Shown here in pieces: positions 32,858-45,816 of a stretch of DNA of 64,000 bases (position 1 is its first letter; each line of letters begins with the position of its first letter). The translations under genes were made by a program, and so were the position numbers. Below the pieces are notes generated by a model, which did no database searches, had not been told where the DNA came from, and saw only the letters and a list, made by a program, of their open reading frames with translations. This DNA comes from Haemonchus contortus (taxonomy: Eukaryota; Nematoda; Chromadorea; Rhabditida; Trichostrongylidae): NCBI GenBank assembly GCA_000469685.2, contig LS997566.1:6306491-6370490 (forward strand), read 5' to 3'.

Positions 32858-34592
32858 GAATTCAGGATATTTGGGGCACAAAGAAAGGTGGAGATACATC
32901 GAAATTCCGAAAATTTGATTTTTCAAGTCACTGCTTCCTGTCTCTCGACTTGATAGAAATAACTTCCTTGCGGTTTCGTTTGCATGAAATTCTCTTCATT
33001 TTTTCTTAGAAATTTCAATCCCATCAGCATGACCGTGTAATGAGACTACTTAATATTCATAAACTGCTTTTCACACCTTCTTTTGGTCACGGTCGATACG
33101 ATGTGATAAAAAAGCTTTTGGTTTTCGTTTGATGGCGGCATCCTTCAGAAATGTCACTCAATCCCGAAAGCACCTGTAGCGAAACGGACGTTTTTCTACT
33201 TAATGCGACCATCTCGTCCGACTAAAGTCACACAACGAAGGCCAGACCTAGTGGTGTAACATCTAATTTACTAGGGGAAAAACGGCTCCCAGTTCCTTCC
33301 TGCCTTCGGTTACTGAACGCCCACCACCTTACTTGCCGCAAAGCTTCATCTGCTCCTCACTTTCCTGTCGGTATCCTTTCTCCTTTGGACCATGAAAAAT
33401 GCCTTCCCATCGTTGGTATGAATGTCAGACCGATCCAATTGTCATGGCTACGACATGCAAAAGACGGGCGGCGGCAAATCGTTTGAAGACTGGTCGGTGT
33501 CACGATGTGGAAAGGCAAGTTCACCAGGCAGTTCCCATTTGAACTCTGTATTCCTGCCGTCGCTGTATGGGGATTATTTTCCAGTTTGTGGCAGTCGTTT
33601 ACGACTTTTCTGGTACATGAATTGCCGTCACGAATTGCTCACAGCAAAATCATAAGCCAGTGTGTTTACTTTTCCAATGTAGGGACCTACTTCGTTACGG
33701 CATGACATCAGATTTGAGTAAGTTTTCGATAGATTAAGCGAAAAAAGTTACAAATTGGTAAAAGTCTCGGCCTTGTTGCCCTCGTTCCGCTCTGAGAACT
33801 CGGGTTGACTAAGATTTCATCCTTTCCATCGTTAATTGTGTCTTCGGAACAACAGAACTTAACAGCACGAAAGTGGAGCAGTACATTGTGGAAGTTTCAC
33901 TGGTGGGTGGCTTTCAGTGGGTCAACCTACCGGAATGGGGTTCAAGGTTAGGACCAGTCAATCACTAAGCGATTTCTTCCTTATTTCCTCTTCGTCTGGC
34001 TCCAACAGCTCGGGAAGGAAAAGTAGGACGTACTTATTTCCCTATTTTTCTTCCCGAGCTGCTAGCGCTCATTCCAAATCCTTGAGGGTGTCATGTTCTC
34101 CTTTCTTGGTCTTCAGGATCGATCGGTAGAGTCTTTTGGGTCTTTTTATTGTAGCTATACATTCCTCTTCTGATTTCCTTTCAAGATTTTGATGTTTGTC
34201 GTGGACCATACCCTCTCTGGCGTCATTTTCCTCATCATTCCCTGGCATTAGTCAGCTTCTCACGGTCGCCTTAGAATGAGCCCGGTCCCATGCCGTGTGG
34301 ATGTGATCCTTTTAACAGCTCCGGTTTCTGTCCTTTGCAGCTGCAGCGCTGCCTCTTCGAAACGAAATGAAGGCGACCGTTCAAATCTGATCCAGCCGGT
34401 CTTCTTTATAGTTTTTCAATCCAAGCATGTCTTTGAACATCCAAGCGATCTTCGCTGAAATGCCGTCTCCGTTCATTCACTGAATAATCGAATTATTGAT
34501 TGCTAACGGGCAGATCGTCCCACTCTCCTGGCGACATTCCTACATCTTTGAAAAAAAACATCAGAATGCAACCTCTTCATTAACTTTCCTGT
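32858..34592. other. Intergenic, nothing recognised
   Basis: Short frames only. Confidence 0.5.
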
Positions 34593-34636
34593 TGCCTTCT
34601 ACTCTACCCAACAGTTCTTGGGTAGAATAGAAGGCA
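34593..34636. repeat. 19 bp hairpin
   Basis: Arms 34593-34611 and 34618-34636 pair with one mismatch around a 6-base loop (CAGTTC). Confidence 0.85.
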
Positions 34637-34930
34637 TTTGATAGGAAGATGCACCACAAAACGGTTCAGGACCTCTACTTCACCACAGGAAGAGTAATCG
34701 GTGGGCCCATGAATCTACCTAGGTAAGCAGAAGTACGGTTCGACCTTGTATGTTCTCATACACCCCAGGATTCATGCTACACCGTTCACAGAACAAACTG
34801 CGATGGAAAAATAGTACTGTCCTGCTTGCAATTACGGTATTTAGTACGGTATGCGATGGCTGTTATTCGGGTCTTCGTTCATTTTGTTTATATGACTTCT
34901 AATCAGTTTTCCGGCATGATGTTCACCACT

Positions 34931-34977
34931 GCCTGGTGAACCCTGGTCCTACAAGACAAGCCAGGGACTCACCAGGC
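34931..34977. repeat. Imperfect hairpin
   Basis: GCCTGGTGA plus CCCTGG on the left pairs with CCAGGG plus TCACCAGGC on the right, with a small bulge. Confidence 0.6.
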
Positions 34978-35343
34978 AAGGTGGGTCCTACAGCTTCGAA
35001 CAGGGAGTTTGGCATTGCCAGTACAGCGGTATAAAGCCCTCACTAGCTCCTAGAACTGTCTCAAAATTCGCCCTCCGCTCTTCAGACGGTGATGAAACGG
35101 CTATCCTAGGGAAAGGGTTTTGTGCTGGCCACCCCGAAACGCGGTAGGTTTCGAACCCGTAGAAGGAGCTGTCTTTGTTTACCTACTTTGGTAAGACTCA
35201 ATCTGGAAAACCCACTTGTATGGTAGGGGCGCTGATGAGCGCTGACTTCCACGTTTTGAAAGTGGGGAGCCCTCTACCCAGGAAAAATTGAAGAAGCTGG
35301 GCTGCCGCTTGGGCTCTCCTACTGCCATTCCGTAATGGAACAG

Positions 35344-35395
35344 TCTAGCCTCTGCTACTGTCTGTCCGCTCTAGCCTCTGCTACTGTCTGTCCGC
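35344..35395. repeat. Tandem repeat, two exact 26 bp units
   Basis: Two identical 26-base units (TCTAGCCTCTGCTACTGTCT...) stand head to tail with no third copy. The identity suggests a recent duplication. Confidence 0.9.
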
Positions 35396-36669
35396 TATCG
35401 TATAGGAATCCCTTTCGTTTGTTATACGATGTGCCAGTGGTATTCAGCTCGGCAAGCGCGGCGCTATAAGCTGCACTTTTGATTTGTTGCATTTCTTTCG
35501 CAAAATTACGATCGATTTTCCATCATTTATGCACTTTTAGGATCCGTCCAGAATCGTAAGCCATTCATTTTCTGCCAAGCCTTCGAAAATAGCTGTGTGT
35601 TTTCGGAAATCGCTTGACCTTAAGGAATTCTGATTCCCTCTGTTCCCTTCCGAATTGGTTAGCTGGCTAACTGGCTAACGTTGTTCCATTGAAATTTCGA
35701 ATTAAGGTCAGCTCTAATGCTCCGTTGGTCATCTATACAGCTGCAATCCAAAGACATTCGAGGCGAGCCCAAAAACCACGATTACGGTGTTTTTCAGTTC
35801 GGCGCTCATGGCATCCGCTTCGGCGCTGACATTTAGGACAACGGTGTCCGTGGTCAAATGAAATGCCACCAGAACCAGGGTTAAGCCCTGTAGGTGTAAG
35901 GGGATGGTCTCACTCTATCCGCGAGAAGTAGTGGATTCCATCAATAAAGTTGGCGGGTCGTATGGCCTTCACTCGTACTACCTAATATTATACTGTGTAC
36001 TGTGTTCAGTAGTTTGAAGAACATTGTTAATAGCTGCTATAACCTTTTTTGCCTCCAACCCATCACTTAGCAACGAGTTCTAGATGTTAAATAGGCATGA
36101 GGAGGTAAAGGCGTAAGAGCAAATTTAGGATAGTCTCATTTAGAAGGTACACCTCAAGGGTGTCATGGTATCAAGTAAAGGATTTCTCAATTTCCAATGA
36201 GAGCCTGCTTTCCTTTGTTCAGTCTTGGATCTCAGAAGTGCTATCGTTAGGAGACCCAGCCTTGAAGAGCTCTTTTCAGTACACAGGTCCAAAGCAGAAG
36301 TGCATTCCGGTTCTGGTCCTAGACTTTCTGGCACTCTTCGTTTTCTCTCTTCACCTGTTCTGAACTTATCCGGTACTATTTTTCCTAAGAACTATTTTTA
36401 GGAGAAGATAATCGTTGTAGTCAACGGCACTTCACAGTAATGTGACAGTTTCCTATTTAGGATTGTTAAGGTGCGTTCTCGCTAAATGGGTCATACTTCT
36501 GCCCACTAGCGTTGAGTGAAACTCAAGCTGAAGTTCTTCTTCCGTCAAACAACTCTACGGGGAACTTCCCAGATGGCCAAAAGGGGATACTGACCTCATT
36601 GGTCGAGGTGGTAGTGTTCCATAACAGCTAGTGGATTCCACCGGCTACTTCTGCTTCTATCTTCTTTAA
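35396..36669. other. Intergenic, nothing recognised
   Basis: Short frames only. A tRNA-like trace with B box GGGTTCGAAACC lies just upstream at about 35147-35158 (-). Confidence 0.45.
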
Positions 36670-37192
36670 AGGCACTGTTCACGAAAAAATGGTTTCGGAG
36701 ATTTGCACATGTTTTGAATTCGAAGCCCCCTCTGATACCATTTATGCAGGAGTGAGGTCGGAAAACGGCTGGATAGGGCACGATAAGGGCGGAACATTGG
36801 GGGACGGGAGGCCTCCGCCCCTCGCTAGGCTGATTGCGAGTTCAAGTTGTCCTTCACCACATTCGCACTGGAGCGAAGTTGGTGGAAAATCGATAAGCTG
36901 GTGGGCAAATTGCCAGGTTCAAGACTGTAGTCTAAATCAGCTGTTCGGGTGTGTTGTCTGTATTGCAGACATTGCGTCGCCTTCGTGCATTCTCGCTCAA
37001 ACACTCCCTAACCTCGGTTACTTCAATGCGGAACTCGTCCAACCCCTCTTTCCAGCTCTTTTTTTTTGACCCTTTGTAATTCTTTTTGTTCATCGTTTTT
37101 TGCGCTTTTTTCGTTGTTATCGCTTTATGCTAGAGTAGTTCTATCAATTCCCGTCAAAAAAGGGTAGCCTAACTTTTTTGTGAACGGTGCCT
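36670..37192. mobile_element. TTAA-flanked MITE, 523 bp
   Basis: The ends AGGCACTGTTCACGAAAAAA and (inverted) AGGCACCGTTCACAAAAAAG are each directly next to TTAA (36666-36669 and 37193-37196). TTAA duplication is the mark of piggyBac-type transposition. A 126-codon frame inside (36689-37069) shows no transposase motif. A solo end of the same family is at 20329. Confidence 0.75.
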
Positions 37193-38296
37193 TTAAGTAT
37201 CGTCAGCTACAGCTATGTATTATTCTAAACAACAATTTCATATTTGTGGTTGATGTATACGGTCTACCACAACCGTCCAGCGATACATATGAATCTAAAA
37301 AAGGAGGCCGAGCTCATGCATCATTTTTATTCTCCGAAAAAGGACTAAACCATACCATTATCAATTACTATAATTCATTCGACCTTGAAGTAAAGAAACG
37401 CTCGAATAACCAGTAAGTGATATATACGGGTCATGATCTCTGGACCTCATGATAGCGGCACCACGTGTTTCGACTTAATTTCAAGGTGGGAAGCCTAACA
37501 ATGAAGAAGTAACCATGGAGATAGAAAAATTGGTTAGCCGGCCTCGAGCCACTTCATGGGTCCACACATCGAGCAGGGAATTCTATAAACCTCATAATTT
37601 TCCTGGATTTACTACATTCAGGACTGGGCTCACAGTGTATATTTGCCTGCTCTATTTGCAAGATATGCGAGAATTTTAGACTTTTCGGATTTAGATTCAG
37701 TAAATAAAATTTATGAAAGTGGTGTTTCAGCTGAATTGTCCCTCTAGACCCTGAAAGGACCGAAACATTTGTGACAAGTACCTTACAAAAGACTCTTTAC
37801 TGAAGTTTAGGATCTAACAACCCACGTAATCTGAAAAAGAGTCATTTACCGTTTCCGGCCAAATGAGATCCTCTAGAGCACCTAGCAGCCAACAGTCGAC
37901 CCTCCAGAGCATCCGGCCAATAACTATTGAGGTGGAACTTATTCGGAGTTACCGGGTGAAGGCCAAAATTTTCAAGTCTCTAAACCTTCGAAACGTAAAC
38001 ACTAACTTTACCTTAAGCGTTTGGGTACGCACCTGTTTCTGTTTTTAAGTAATTCTACAAAAATTACAAGGTTTTAGAACTCCATGCTTGATGGCTGACT
38101 ATTCTATTTCGCTCATCGTTTCAACGTTGATTTTCTTACTGCTGTAACGATTGCAGTAGTTCGCGTCTGCACGCACTTTTTGTTTTTGTTATTCTCCGAC
38201 TAGGTCACTGAATAGCCTGAACACTTGCTGATCGGCGGCGGCTCATCACAGGACTCTATAAGCCACCCTTTTCAACGTGATTCCTTGTTATTGCAG
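37193..38296. other. Intergenic, nothing recognised
   Basis: Short frames only. It ends in an acceptor-like TTATTGCAG that precedes the next candidate exon. Confidence 0.5.
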
Positions 38297-38583
38297 TGAA
38301 GTTACGTGAAGTAAACGACTGGCTCATTCTTGTGCTTAAAAGTCGAGATTCTTTCGCTCGGCTTGAGGAAGGGCCAGGAATTAGTTTTCAAGTAGGCGAT
38401 TCTGGGATGTTCCGAGAAAATACTAAACTGCCAAGCGATTACGGCGATAATACAGGCCTGGACAGCTTTCATTTACCGAAACGATTTCGAGCGGCAGTCG
38501 GAAGCATGGCTTATCCTAAGCTGCCATCAATCACTACCAAATTCAGATTTTTTTCCACTTCTCATGCTGGATCGGCTTGGTGA
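38297..38583 (+). CDS. Candidate terminal exon, unknown product
   Basis: A good acceptor, CTTGTTATTGCAG, ends at 38296. The frame that follows is open for 95 codons to a TGA. The product has protein-like composition (REVNDWLILVLKSRDSF, GPGISFQVGDSGMF, KLPSDYGDNTGLDSFHL) in an AT-rich neighbourhood where other frames are short. No family was recognised and no upstream exon was found. Confidence 0.3.
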
Positions 38584-41279
38584 TGAAAATAAGAAGGTGG
38601 GATATAGTTGCATGATTTTTTTTCCGAAGCTGGAATACAAGCTATTGGACGTGATTGAGCGTTTTGGTAGCATTGCCTTACTTCAGGGCCTAAATATGGA
38701 AGGAAAGGACCAATTCATTATATAGAATATTCGTTTATATGGAGCCGATCATTAAAAATCAGTAGCATTTTGCTGTGGCCTCAGCTAATTCCTATTTTTC
38801 AACTTTTTTCAACCTTTCAACTTCCACTTTTTTCCATTTTTAATTCCTTTTTTTAAGCTGCTACTCGTTTTTTCCTTTTTTTCTTCCTCTCCTTCATCTT
38901 TTTTCCCGGATTTCCCACGAATCACTGGGAGATGATTTAGAAAATTATATGAGAAGAACTGAATGGTCAGCTTCGTTCTTGAGCGGTTTTGAACAGGATC
39001 TTATTAACTTTTTATGGATCTTTGGAATTAGTCGCGCTAACCTGTGGCTTCAGAAGTATTCCGTGGTGCGTCCATACGTCGGCAGCCGGTTGGTAACCAG
39101 TAAATCCAGGCGGACGTCAAGTGTGTCTGTGTATGTGAGTGTGTGTGTGTGTCTTTATTGTGTCAGCGACGACATGCCGATCGATTTCCCCCGAGACGAC
39201 GAGAGAGAGAAATGCGGGGGGGGGGGTTACGCAACAGACCACCCACACCTCTCAACCCCGCCGCTCAACTCAATCACCTTGGCACCTCAGGGTCAAGTGG
39301 AAGATCTGGTATCCTATGATCTCAGTATTTCCAATTGTTACTGCTTGGTATCATTTTATGTGATGTTGAAATATTTTCGAAAATGATCACGTGGTATTAC
39401 GAAATCTTACTTTTTTCCATGAACTCGCAGCTGTTTCTATTTTTGTGCCTGGTAAGCTCAGTCGTAGTCTGATTTCAGTGTCCTTTTCATTCCTGAAGTA
39501 TAGACGCACTTCTGTTTTGATGTCATTTTTGATCGCCCCTTGGTCTTCGTTGCTATGACTCATGCTTTTTAGAGTGCAACTTGTATACTTTACTTGCCGT
39601 TATTACTCGTAACTTTTAAATTTTTCTAGTTTTTTTTTTGGTCGCGGGTCAGTTTTCTTTGTTTAATCCCCGTTATTCGTCTTTGAACATCCATTTCTCT
39701 ATGTGAAGCCCTACTCTTCTTTCGGGATTCTTTTCGTTCTCTTTTTAAAGCCGTTTTTTGTAACAAATCTTCTGAATTGAGCGGTGCCTCGTGAATTAAA
39801 TTTTGTAACTATTTTTGATTCTAGATTTTATGAGAATTTGAAAAAACCCAATATCAGTTCGTTTTAAGGCTTTGGGTCGTCAGAGAAAAAATTTTGTCTG
39901 GCTAGTTTTTTTTCACATTAATATTCTTCCCAGGATCATAAAAAAAGAATAAGATTCCTCTGCCACTTGAGGGAATGAAAAGAGTTTTTCTTCTTTTTTT
40001 TTTGGAAAACTAGTTAATTTTTTGTGCTCGCTAAAATTTTTTCCTCGAGTATCCGCCCATGGACCAAATTTGGATTTATAATTTAATAAAAAAATTAAAT
40101 TGAGTTTAAATTTATAAATTTAACAATTTTCAAAATTGTACCTTTTATTTACACCATAAGATTTAGGTTGTTGTACTGGTAAGCAGTCGAAAGTTATCGA
40201 TCCAATCTTGAAGGAGGAACTTGGAACTTTTCTAGAATTTTCGCCTATTTTGCGGAACTTAAATTGCAAATCATCGTTAAAAATAATGCAGATTTATCGA
40301 TAAGTCATTTTAATACTAATTTAATCGTTAAAAATGAAACCCTTATTTATCACACAGTTTTCAAACCTGACGGAAAGTGCTGGTTCAATTTTTCTTGGTT
40401 TTTGAGTAGATGGCAAATCGATAAGAGCCAGTTGGAAAACAGAGATTTCTTCTGAGAGGTTCCATTTAAGCAATTCTATTTTGAGTGGCATTTTAACTTA
40501 ATTTTTAATAGGATATTTGGATTACGAAATAAGCCTGCTGAAGCCGAAGCGAAAGGGCGGCGTGTGTGGGTGTGTTTCGCAAGAATGTTCTTGCCGACCA
40601 TTTATCCCATGGGATGAGATCAATTCGTCGACGGGTTTTTTTTGAAATCGCCGCTGTCCTAGAGGCCCTGGCGATAGTAAAGTCCTCTGCAAGCGTTTCG
40701 AAATCTGCAAATCCTTATCGGCGTCATCTCAATTTTTTAAAAAGATTTTTTGGGCAAATATAATTTTTTGATTTATTGTTCTATTATTCGACTTAATAGT
40801 AATTGTAATAGTAAAAGTAAAACGTCAGTAAACATAAATGTTAGTAAGCATAATAATACTAAAAACTAACAAAGAAACTTCTTCCAACTCCTTGTTCATG
40901 CTTCTTCCGTATGAATCCATCTAATTGCTGATTGATGACTGAAGATAAGCTGACGTACACGGCTAATATGCATTCACATCGCGTTCAAACATCAAAGTTC
41001 AGTTTTCCCTATGGAAAATGTTGGATAAACAATCGATCCAGCCATAAAATTTATGCGATGCACTTTTACATGAAATTTGAGACAGGACCAGCATCGATTG
41101 TTCAAAAACAGGATGGCTGACGCTGAACGCATCGTTGATATACAGAACCGAACAAAATTTTATGGATTTTGCTTCTATAAGTTTTTTGAAACTTGCTAAA
41201 TTGATTTTATTCCTTATATGTATTTATATGTATAGTGTTTATACATAAAAGACAAAGGATAAAATCTTCAGGCGTTGAA
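38584..41279. other. Intergenic, AT-rich
   Basis: No gene is recognised. G11 at 39216-39226 and a TG-rich run at 39119-39151 are the only simple repeats of note. 39600-40500 is strongly AT-rich. Confidence 0.5.
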
Positions 41280-41415
41280 ATCCCGTCTGAAGGATGCGCC
41301 CCGCATTCGACTTACATTCAGAATCGTAATGAAATATCGAATACGTGTGGGGTTTAGGCAATGACTTTTGGTGGACAACCGTTGTGCACCTCGTTAACCT
41401 TATCCTCCCAGACAG
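41280..41415 (-). mobile_element. SINE family A, 5'-truncated
   Basis: The - strand runs from CTGTCTGGGAGGATAAGG through AAGTCATTGCCTA and GATTCTGAATGTAAGTCG to the tail GAATGCGGGGCGCATCC. The head is missing, as expected of incomplete reverse transcription. Confidence 0.75.
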
Positions 41416-44400
41416 TTTTTTCATTTGTTAAAAAGCTCTAAAGTCATAAATATAATTTTGTCTGTTTTCTGGAATTTTTTGAGATTTTTTTTTCGAATAT
41501 TAATTTTGAGATGAAAGTTTCTCCACCCTCTATCTGCATACTGCATGCTGCAAACTGGCGTGCTCAATCTCCTTACTAACACATTTGATTGAAGATTGAA
41601 ATTGGAGATAGCTTTCCTTGAGAATTTCTCACTTTTCAACGATCAACGCGTTCGGGGCTATGAGGTTTCATTTTTGGTTTTGTCTTTTTATATTGCCACT
41701 GTTGAACTTTTAATCCTCGCTGAGCTGCTTACATTCAAATCCCTCACTTCCTCCAAAAGCCCTCATTTCAATTTCGGGCTTCTCCTCGCACCCATCCTCA
41801 GTTCTTTGAAATATTCTATGTTAGGCTAACCGGTCAGACCAATTCTTTGAGGAGTTCTCTTTTCCGGACTACCGCAATTTCCCATTCGCCCAAGTTTCTT
41901 ATTGTTTTTCCTATTGTTTACTAGTTTTCTGCTCTTATTCTTTCGCGACATTTTTTCCTTTCTTGTTAAATTTTTTAATCGTTTTCGACTGTTTATGGTA
42001 TTTTTGTTCGCAAGGTTCGCTTAAATAGCCTTTTCAAGGTTTAATGAATCTCAATCTCACCACGGTTCAAAATACAGAATTCCTCCAAGTCAACAGCCAT
42101 TTTTGAATTCAATTATGTTTCATTGGTGACCTCTTGATTTTTGAATTTACTATTATCATTATTTAATTTTGACTTTTTAAACGAACTTTTCTAATTCTTT
42201 TTATTGTTGTAGGTTTTTTTTCCAAAGTGCAGGGGCTCTGATGCTATTCTAGCCACTTACTTCTCCGATAAAATGAAAGTTAAGATTTGTTCGTGTAGCA
42301 TGGGCTTCTACCCGACGATCGTTGAAACGATAGCACCTCTCTTCAACCAGTTGATCCAAACTCTTTTCCTGTCCTGCAAGAGGTTTTAATTGCGATCATC
42401 CGTGTTTTACTGAATCATCCAGAAAATTTTGTGGCGTTCATACACAGTATAGCAATTGCTAATAAAATTAACATTAAAAGTAGTGCAGTACCAGTAGTAC
42501 AATAAATTTTTAGTCTCTTGGCTTTGGGTAGTCCTGTTTGGAATGCGTACCTGTGCCCCTAGATTTGGCTTCCATCGAGTTTTTACCCGACCGCAATGGC
42601 GAACCACTACTCGATTCTTGCTATGTAGTTACTTACTTTGATTACTGCGAGAGTACAGTAGGTAACTTGGCCATCCGAATTGCAGAAGGGAAGCTGGTTT
42701 AAGCCGTTTTTAGGAAACTCACGCCTTCAGTCTTTTCCGAAAATTCTTGGGTACGTCATTGCGTGAACTCTGATCTCAGTTGTCTTGGAGTAGGGACTCG
42801 GCTTAGATCGGTGTTATGTCATCAACGTCGTGGTGCAGTCGGTACGTAAGTTGGCATCCGTAATTTTCCGATTTAGTGTCGCATCACTTGACTGATCTCG
42901 GTAGGCTCCATTTCCATGGATGGGGTTTGGTCCGTGATTTCGATTTCAGTGCTTTTGAAGCCCATATGACAGCGGTAACATCACTTCAAGCAATCCAGCC
43001 CCGCTCTGTTCCACTTTATCATCTCAAATTCATTCCCATCATTTCAAATTTCTTTCAAGATTGAGCGCTTGTCGCATAAGAAAACGGACGGACAGCTTAG
43101 AGTGATCTTTTTCCAGTTTGCCTTCCATTTTTCTCTTTTTCATATCGATTCACTTGAAGTGGTGCACGACCTGGCTGGTTTTCATCGTGGCCATTCTTTG
43201 AGAACGGGCTGAAGTTTGGTGCTCTCGTTGCTGATCGTAAACCAGCGCAAACGGTTACAACAAAGGACCATCGGAACACGTGCGCGTTAAGTATAAACAA
43301 GCTCATCCCCGAACAAAAAAAGTCATCTTGAACACAAAATTTGTTCGTTCAATTTTAAACTGAACCTTCTCTAAGGAAGCTGATCGGATTGTTGAGCGAA
43401 ATATTTGTTGTGGAAGCCTTATAGGAAATCTCAAAAGCTGATTGAAAGCAGACTTCGTCGCCTTAACTCCCGTCTTTACTTTTCATAGTCTGTGTTGTTT
43501 CGACATATGGAGGATAGCTTCTTAGTGGATATTCAACTGGTTTAGCCGCAGTGGTATCTTAAAAAAATTAAAAAAAATATTTTTTCAGTCAAAAATCATG
43601 GTCGCATTTCTTCCTACTTCTTTCTCCTCTTTCTGTTGATGTTTCTCAGTCTGGTCTTGCTCATCTCCCAGTTCTTGATTCCCCTCCTTTGGTAGTTAGG
43701 GCGCTGAAAAAATCGTTGGCAAGGACGAACTAGTAAAAGCTCTGCTTACCCATTTCTAAATATCGTAGTAAATCGATTTTGCTGGAAATAATGATAAGTA
43801 GCTACGTTCTGTGCGACTTTTCCACAATTTTTACATTTATCACTGCTTTTGATAAACGATCGGCGATCGTTCGCTAACTATAAATGCTGGTTAAGTGTTA
43901 GCGCCAGATGCAATTATCGATCGATGGCTCGAGTAATTCCCTGTTTACTTGATTTTCCTTGAGTAACAATCAGCCTAACATGTTTTTCTGTAGAATCTCA
44001 ATGAATTTGCTTTGATATTCTTGTAAAATCATGTCAATACTAGTTGGTACGCATTTTTACAAGTTAGTGACTAAACTGGTGGATCGATTTTTTTTTTAGA
44101 TTTTCTAAGTTTTTTTTCGAGTGCAACTTAATAATAACATCAAAAATGGTTTACTTTCGGTAAAGCAATCTCGTGTAAGGCCATTCTTCTGTTGTCAATT
44201 TCTAAAAGGACAAACATCCATACATTACATGACTATTTTTCCTTTTTTCGGGTTACGCCATGCACGTGATTTCTGTAATTCGTCTGGTACTAGTCAACCT
44301 TTCAAATCCACTTGCTTTTGTAGAATAGATTTCGATTTATCGAAAATGTAACAATGTAACGAGTGTTGTCTTTTTTTTTGTGGTAGGTAGGTAAAGGGAT

Positions 44401-44997
44401 GAGGTTTTGTTGAGAGCTAAACTAGGGCGTGGGATTCGATCCGCGGACCATGGCAATGGTAATGGCGCTAGTTTTTATTGTCCCACCCTTTTGTAGTGTG
44501 GGTAACTTACTTTTTACCACAAATGTAGTATTTCTTTCGATCAATGACTGATTTTTAATGCACTGGCTTCTTATCTCTTATCTTCTTTCACAGGCTGTCC
44601 TTATCTTATAACATGAAAGCAACATGCACTTTCAACATTTCCTCTTAATGTTTTGCCAATTTTCTTTCCTTTCCAATCCGGATTTCTTGCCAATTTTTCT
44701 TTCTTTTTTTTTGCCGAAAAAGTTTTTATGACTTGTTCGACTTTTTTCTCAGTCTTTCATACATCTCTTTTCTAGTTCCGTGTTCATTTGATAGGATAAG
44801 AATATGAGAAAGGGATGCGTTGAAAAAAAAATTTTGAAACTTTAATGAAAATAAGAAATTTTTGGAAAAAAAAATGAAATGTTCTCATCCAAGGATGATT
44901 TCTCTTTCCACAATTCATGATTCCGTACCTTTTCGAAAGAAACTTTTCTATTTTTGACACCATTTTGGTTTCTGATTTTCTCTTGTTCTTGTCTCCT
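41416..44997. other. Intergenic, weak SINE traces
   Basis: No gene is recognised. Possible SINE or tRNA-like traces lie at about 42822-42880 (+) and 44425-44480 (-, B box GGATCGAATCCC). Confidence 0.45.
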
Positions 44998-45001
44998 TTA
45001 A

Positions 45002-45243
45002 CCCTTTGACGACAATGCGGATTTCGACGTGACGCGCCCATGGGACTACATTCCTCCACTTTCGCGAGCGACTGGCACCCATCGGTAGGTGGAACCGTCC
45101 TAAGAGAAAATTCTTTCACTGGATTACTGAATTCAGCAATTCGTAAGAAATAAGGAAGCATGGTGGCACTCAAAATCGGGTGCCAATGTCCCTTGTGCCA
45201 GTCATAGTGGCGCCCACCGGTGGGTGCCATTGTCGTCAAAGGG
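45002..45243. mobile_element. Complete piggyBac-type MITE, 242 bp
   Basis: Flanked by TTAA on both sides (44998-45001 and 45244-45247). The ends CCCTTTGACGACAATG are perfect inverted repeats of 16 bases. Inside are further palindromes of the GGCACCC/GGGTGCC type. A truncated relative is at 13351 and a more distant one at 61861. Confidence 0.9.
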
Positions 45244-45247
45244 TTAA

Positions 45248-45620
45248 AACCCATAGACTCTTCAGCTCAAAATTTGAGTCGCTATTCATTTTTCTCGCCA
45301 GGATGACATGATGATCGGACGGGGTTTGTATTTCGTGGTCTTAATTCCATCTGAGAAGGGTGCCAGTCCTTTTACGCCCACGAAAGGAAGAAATCGGCAC
45401 CAAATTGTCTAATCACTAGATTAAGACATCCTGTTGACCTTCTTTATAGCACCTTCCATGTAAGCAGTGACAGGCAGAGGACAGCCGATTCAACATCAGG
45501 CTGGCGGCCGATGGCTGAGTTTGAAACCCCTTGGATGGTGCATTTTATGTAGACCGTGAGGATGTACACATGCACTCCATTCGGAGCTATTCCTTTTCGA
45601 CTTTCATACATATTGGACAC
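45248..45620. other. Intergenic, nothing recognised
   Basis: Short frames only. Confidence 0.5.
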
Positions 45621-45816
45621 GAGACGGATTGAGTATAGTGGCAAGAGGTACACTGCCACACACGCATGGTCCAGTGATAGAACCCGAATCCGTACTCCCC
45701 CAGGTCAACCTAGCCTTCTTACTTCTGGGATCACTTAGTTGATACCAGGCTGGGAGTATAGAAGCGCTGACTTGAGTATTGGCTAGCCACCGCAAGTGAT
45801 TTTATAGGCCACCCAC
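45621..45816 (+). mobile_element. SINE family A, 3'-shortened
   Basis: Head TTGAGTATAGTGGCAAGAGG, weak B box region, CCCCAGGTCAACCTAGCC, GGAGTATAGAAGCGCTGACTT and TTTTATAGGCCACC. The usual GGGGCGCATCC tail is missing. Confidence 0.7.

Noticed and set aside
38949..39386. 145-codon open frame on the + strand
   Set aside because: It runs through a TG microsatellite and a poly-G tract and has no domain, so it is probably chance.
42822..42990. GTGGTGCAGTCGGTACG as another tRNA-derived SINE head
   Set aside because: An A-box-like start but no B box or family A tail, so only a trace is noted.
45002..45243. Antisense 156-codon frame (45254-44784) crossing the MITE
   Set aside because: It spans the MITE and flanking AT-rich DNA, so it cannot be an ancestral gene.
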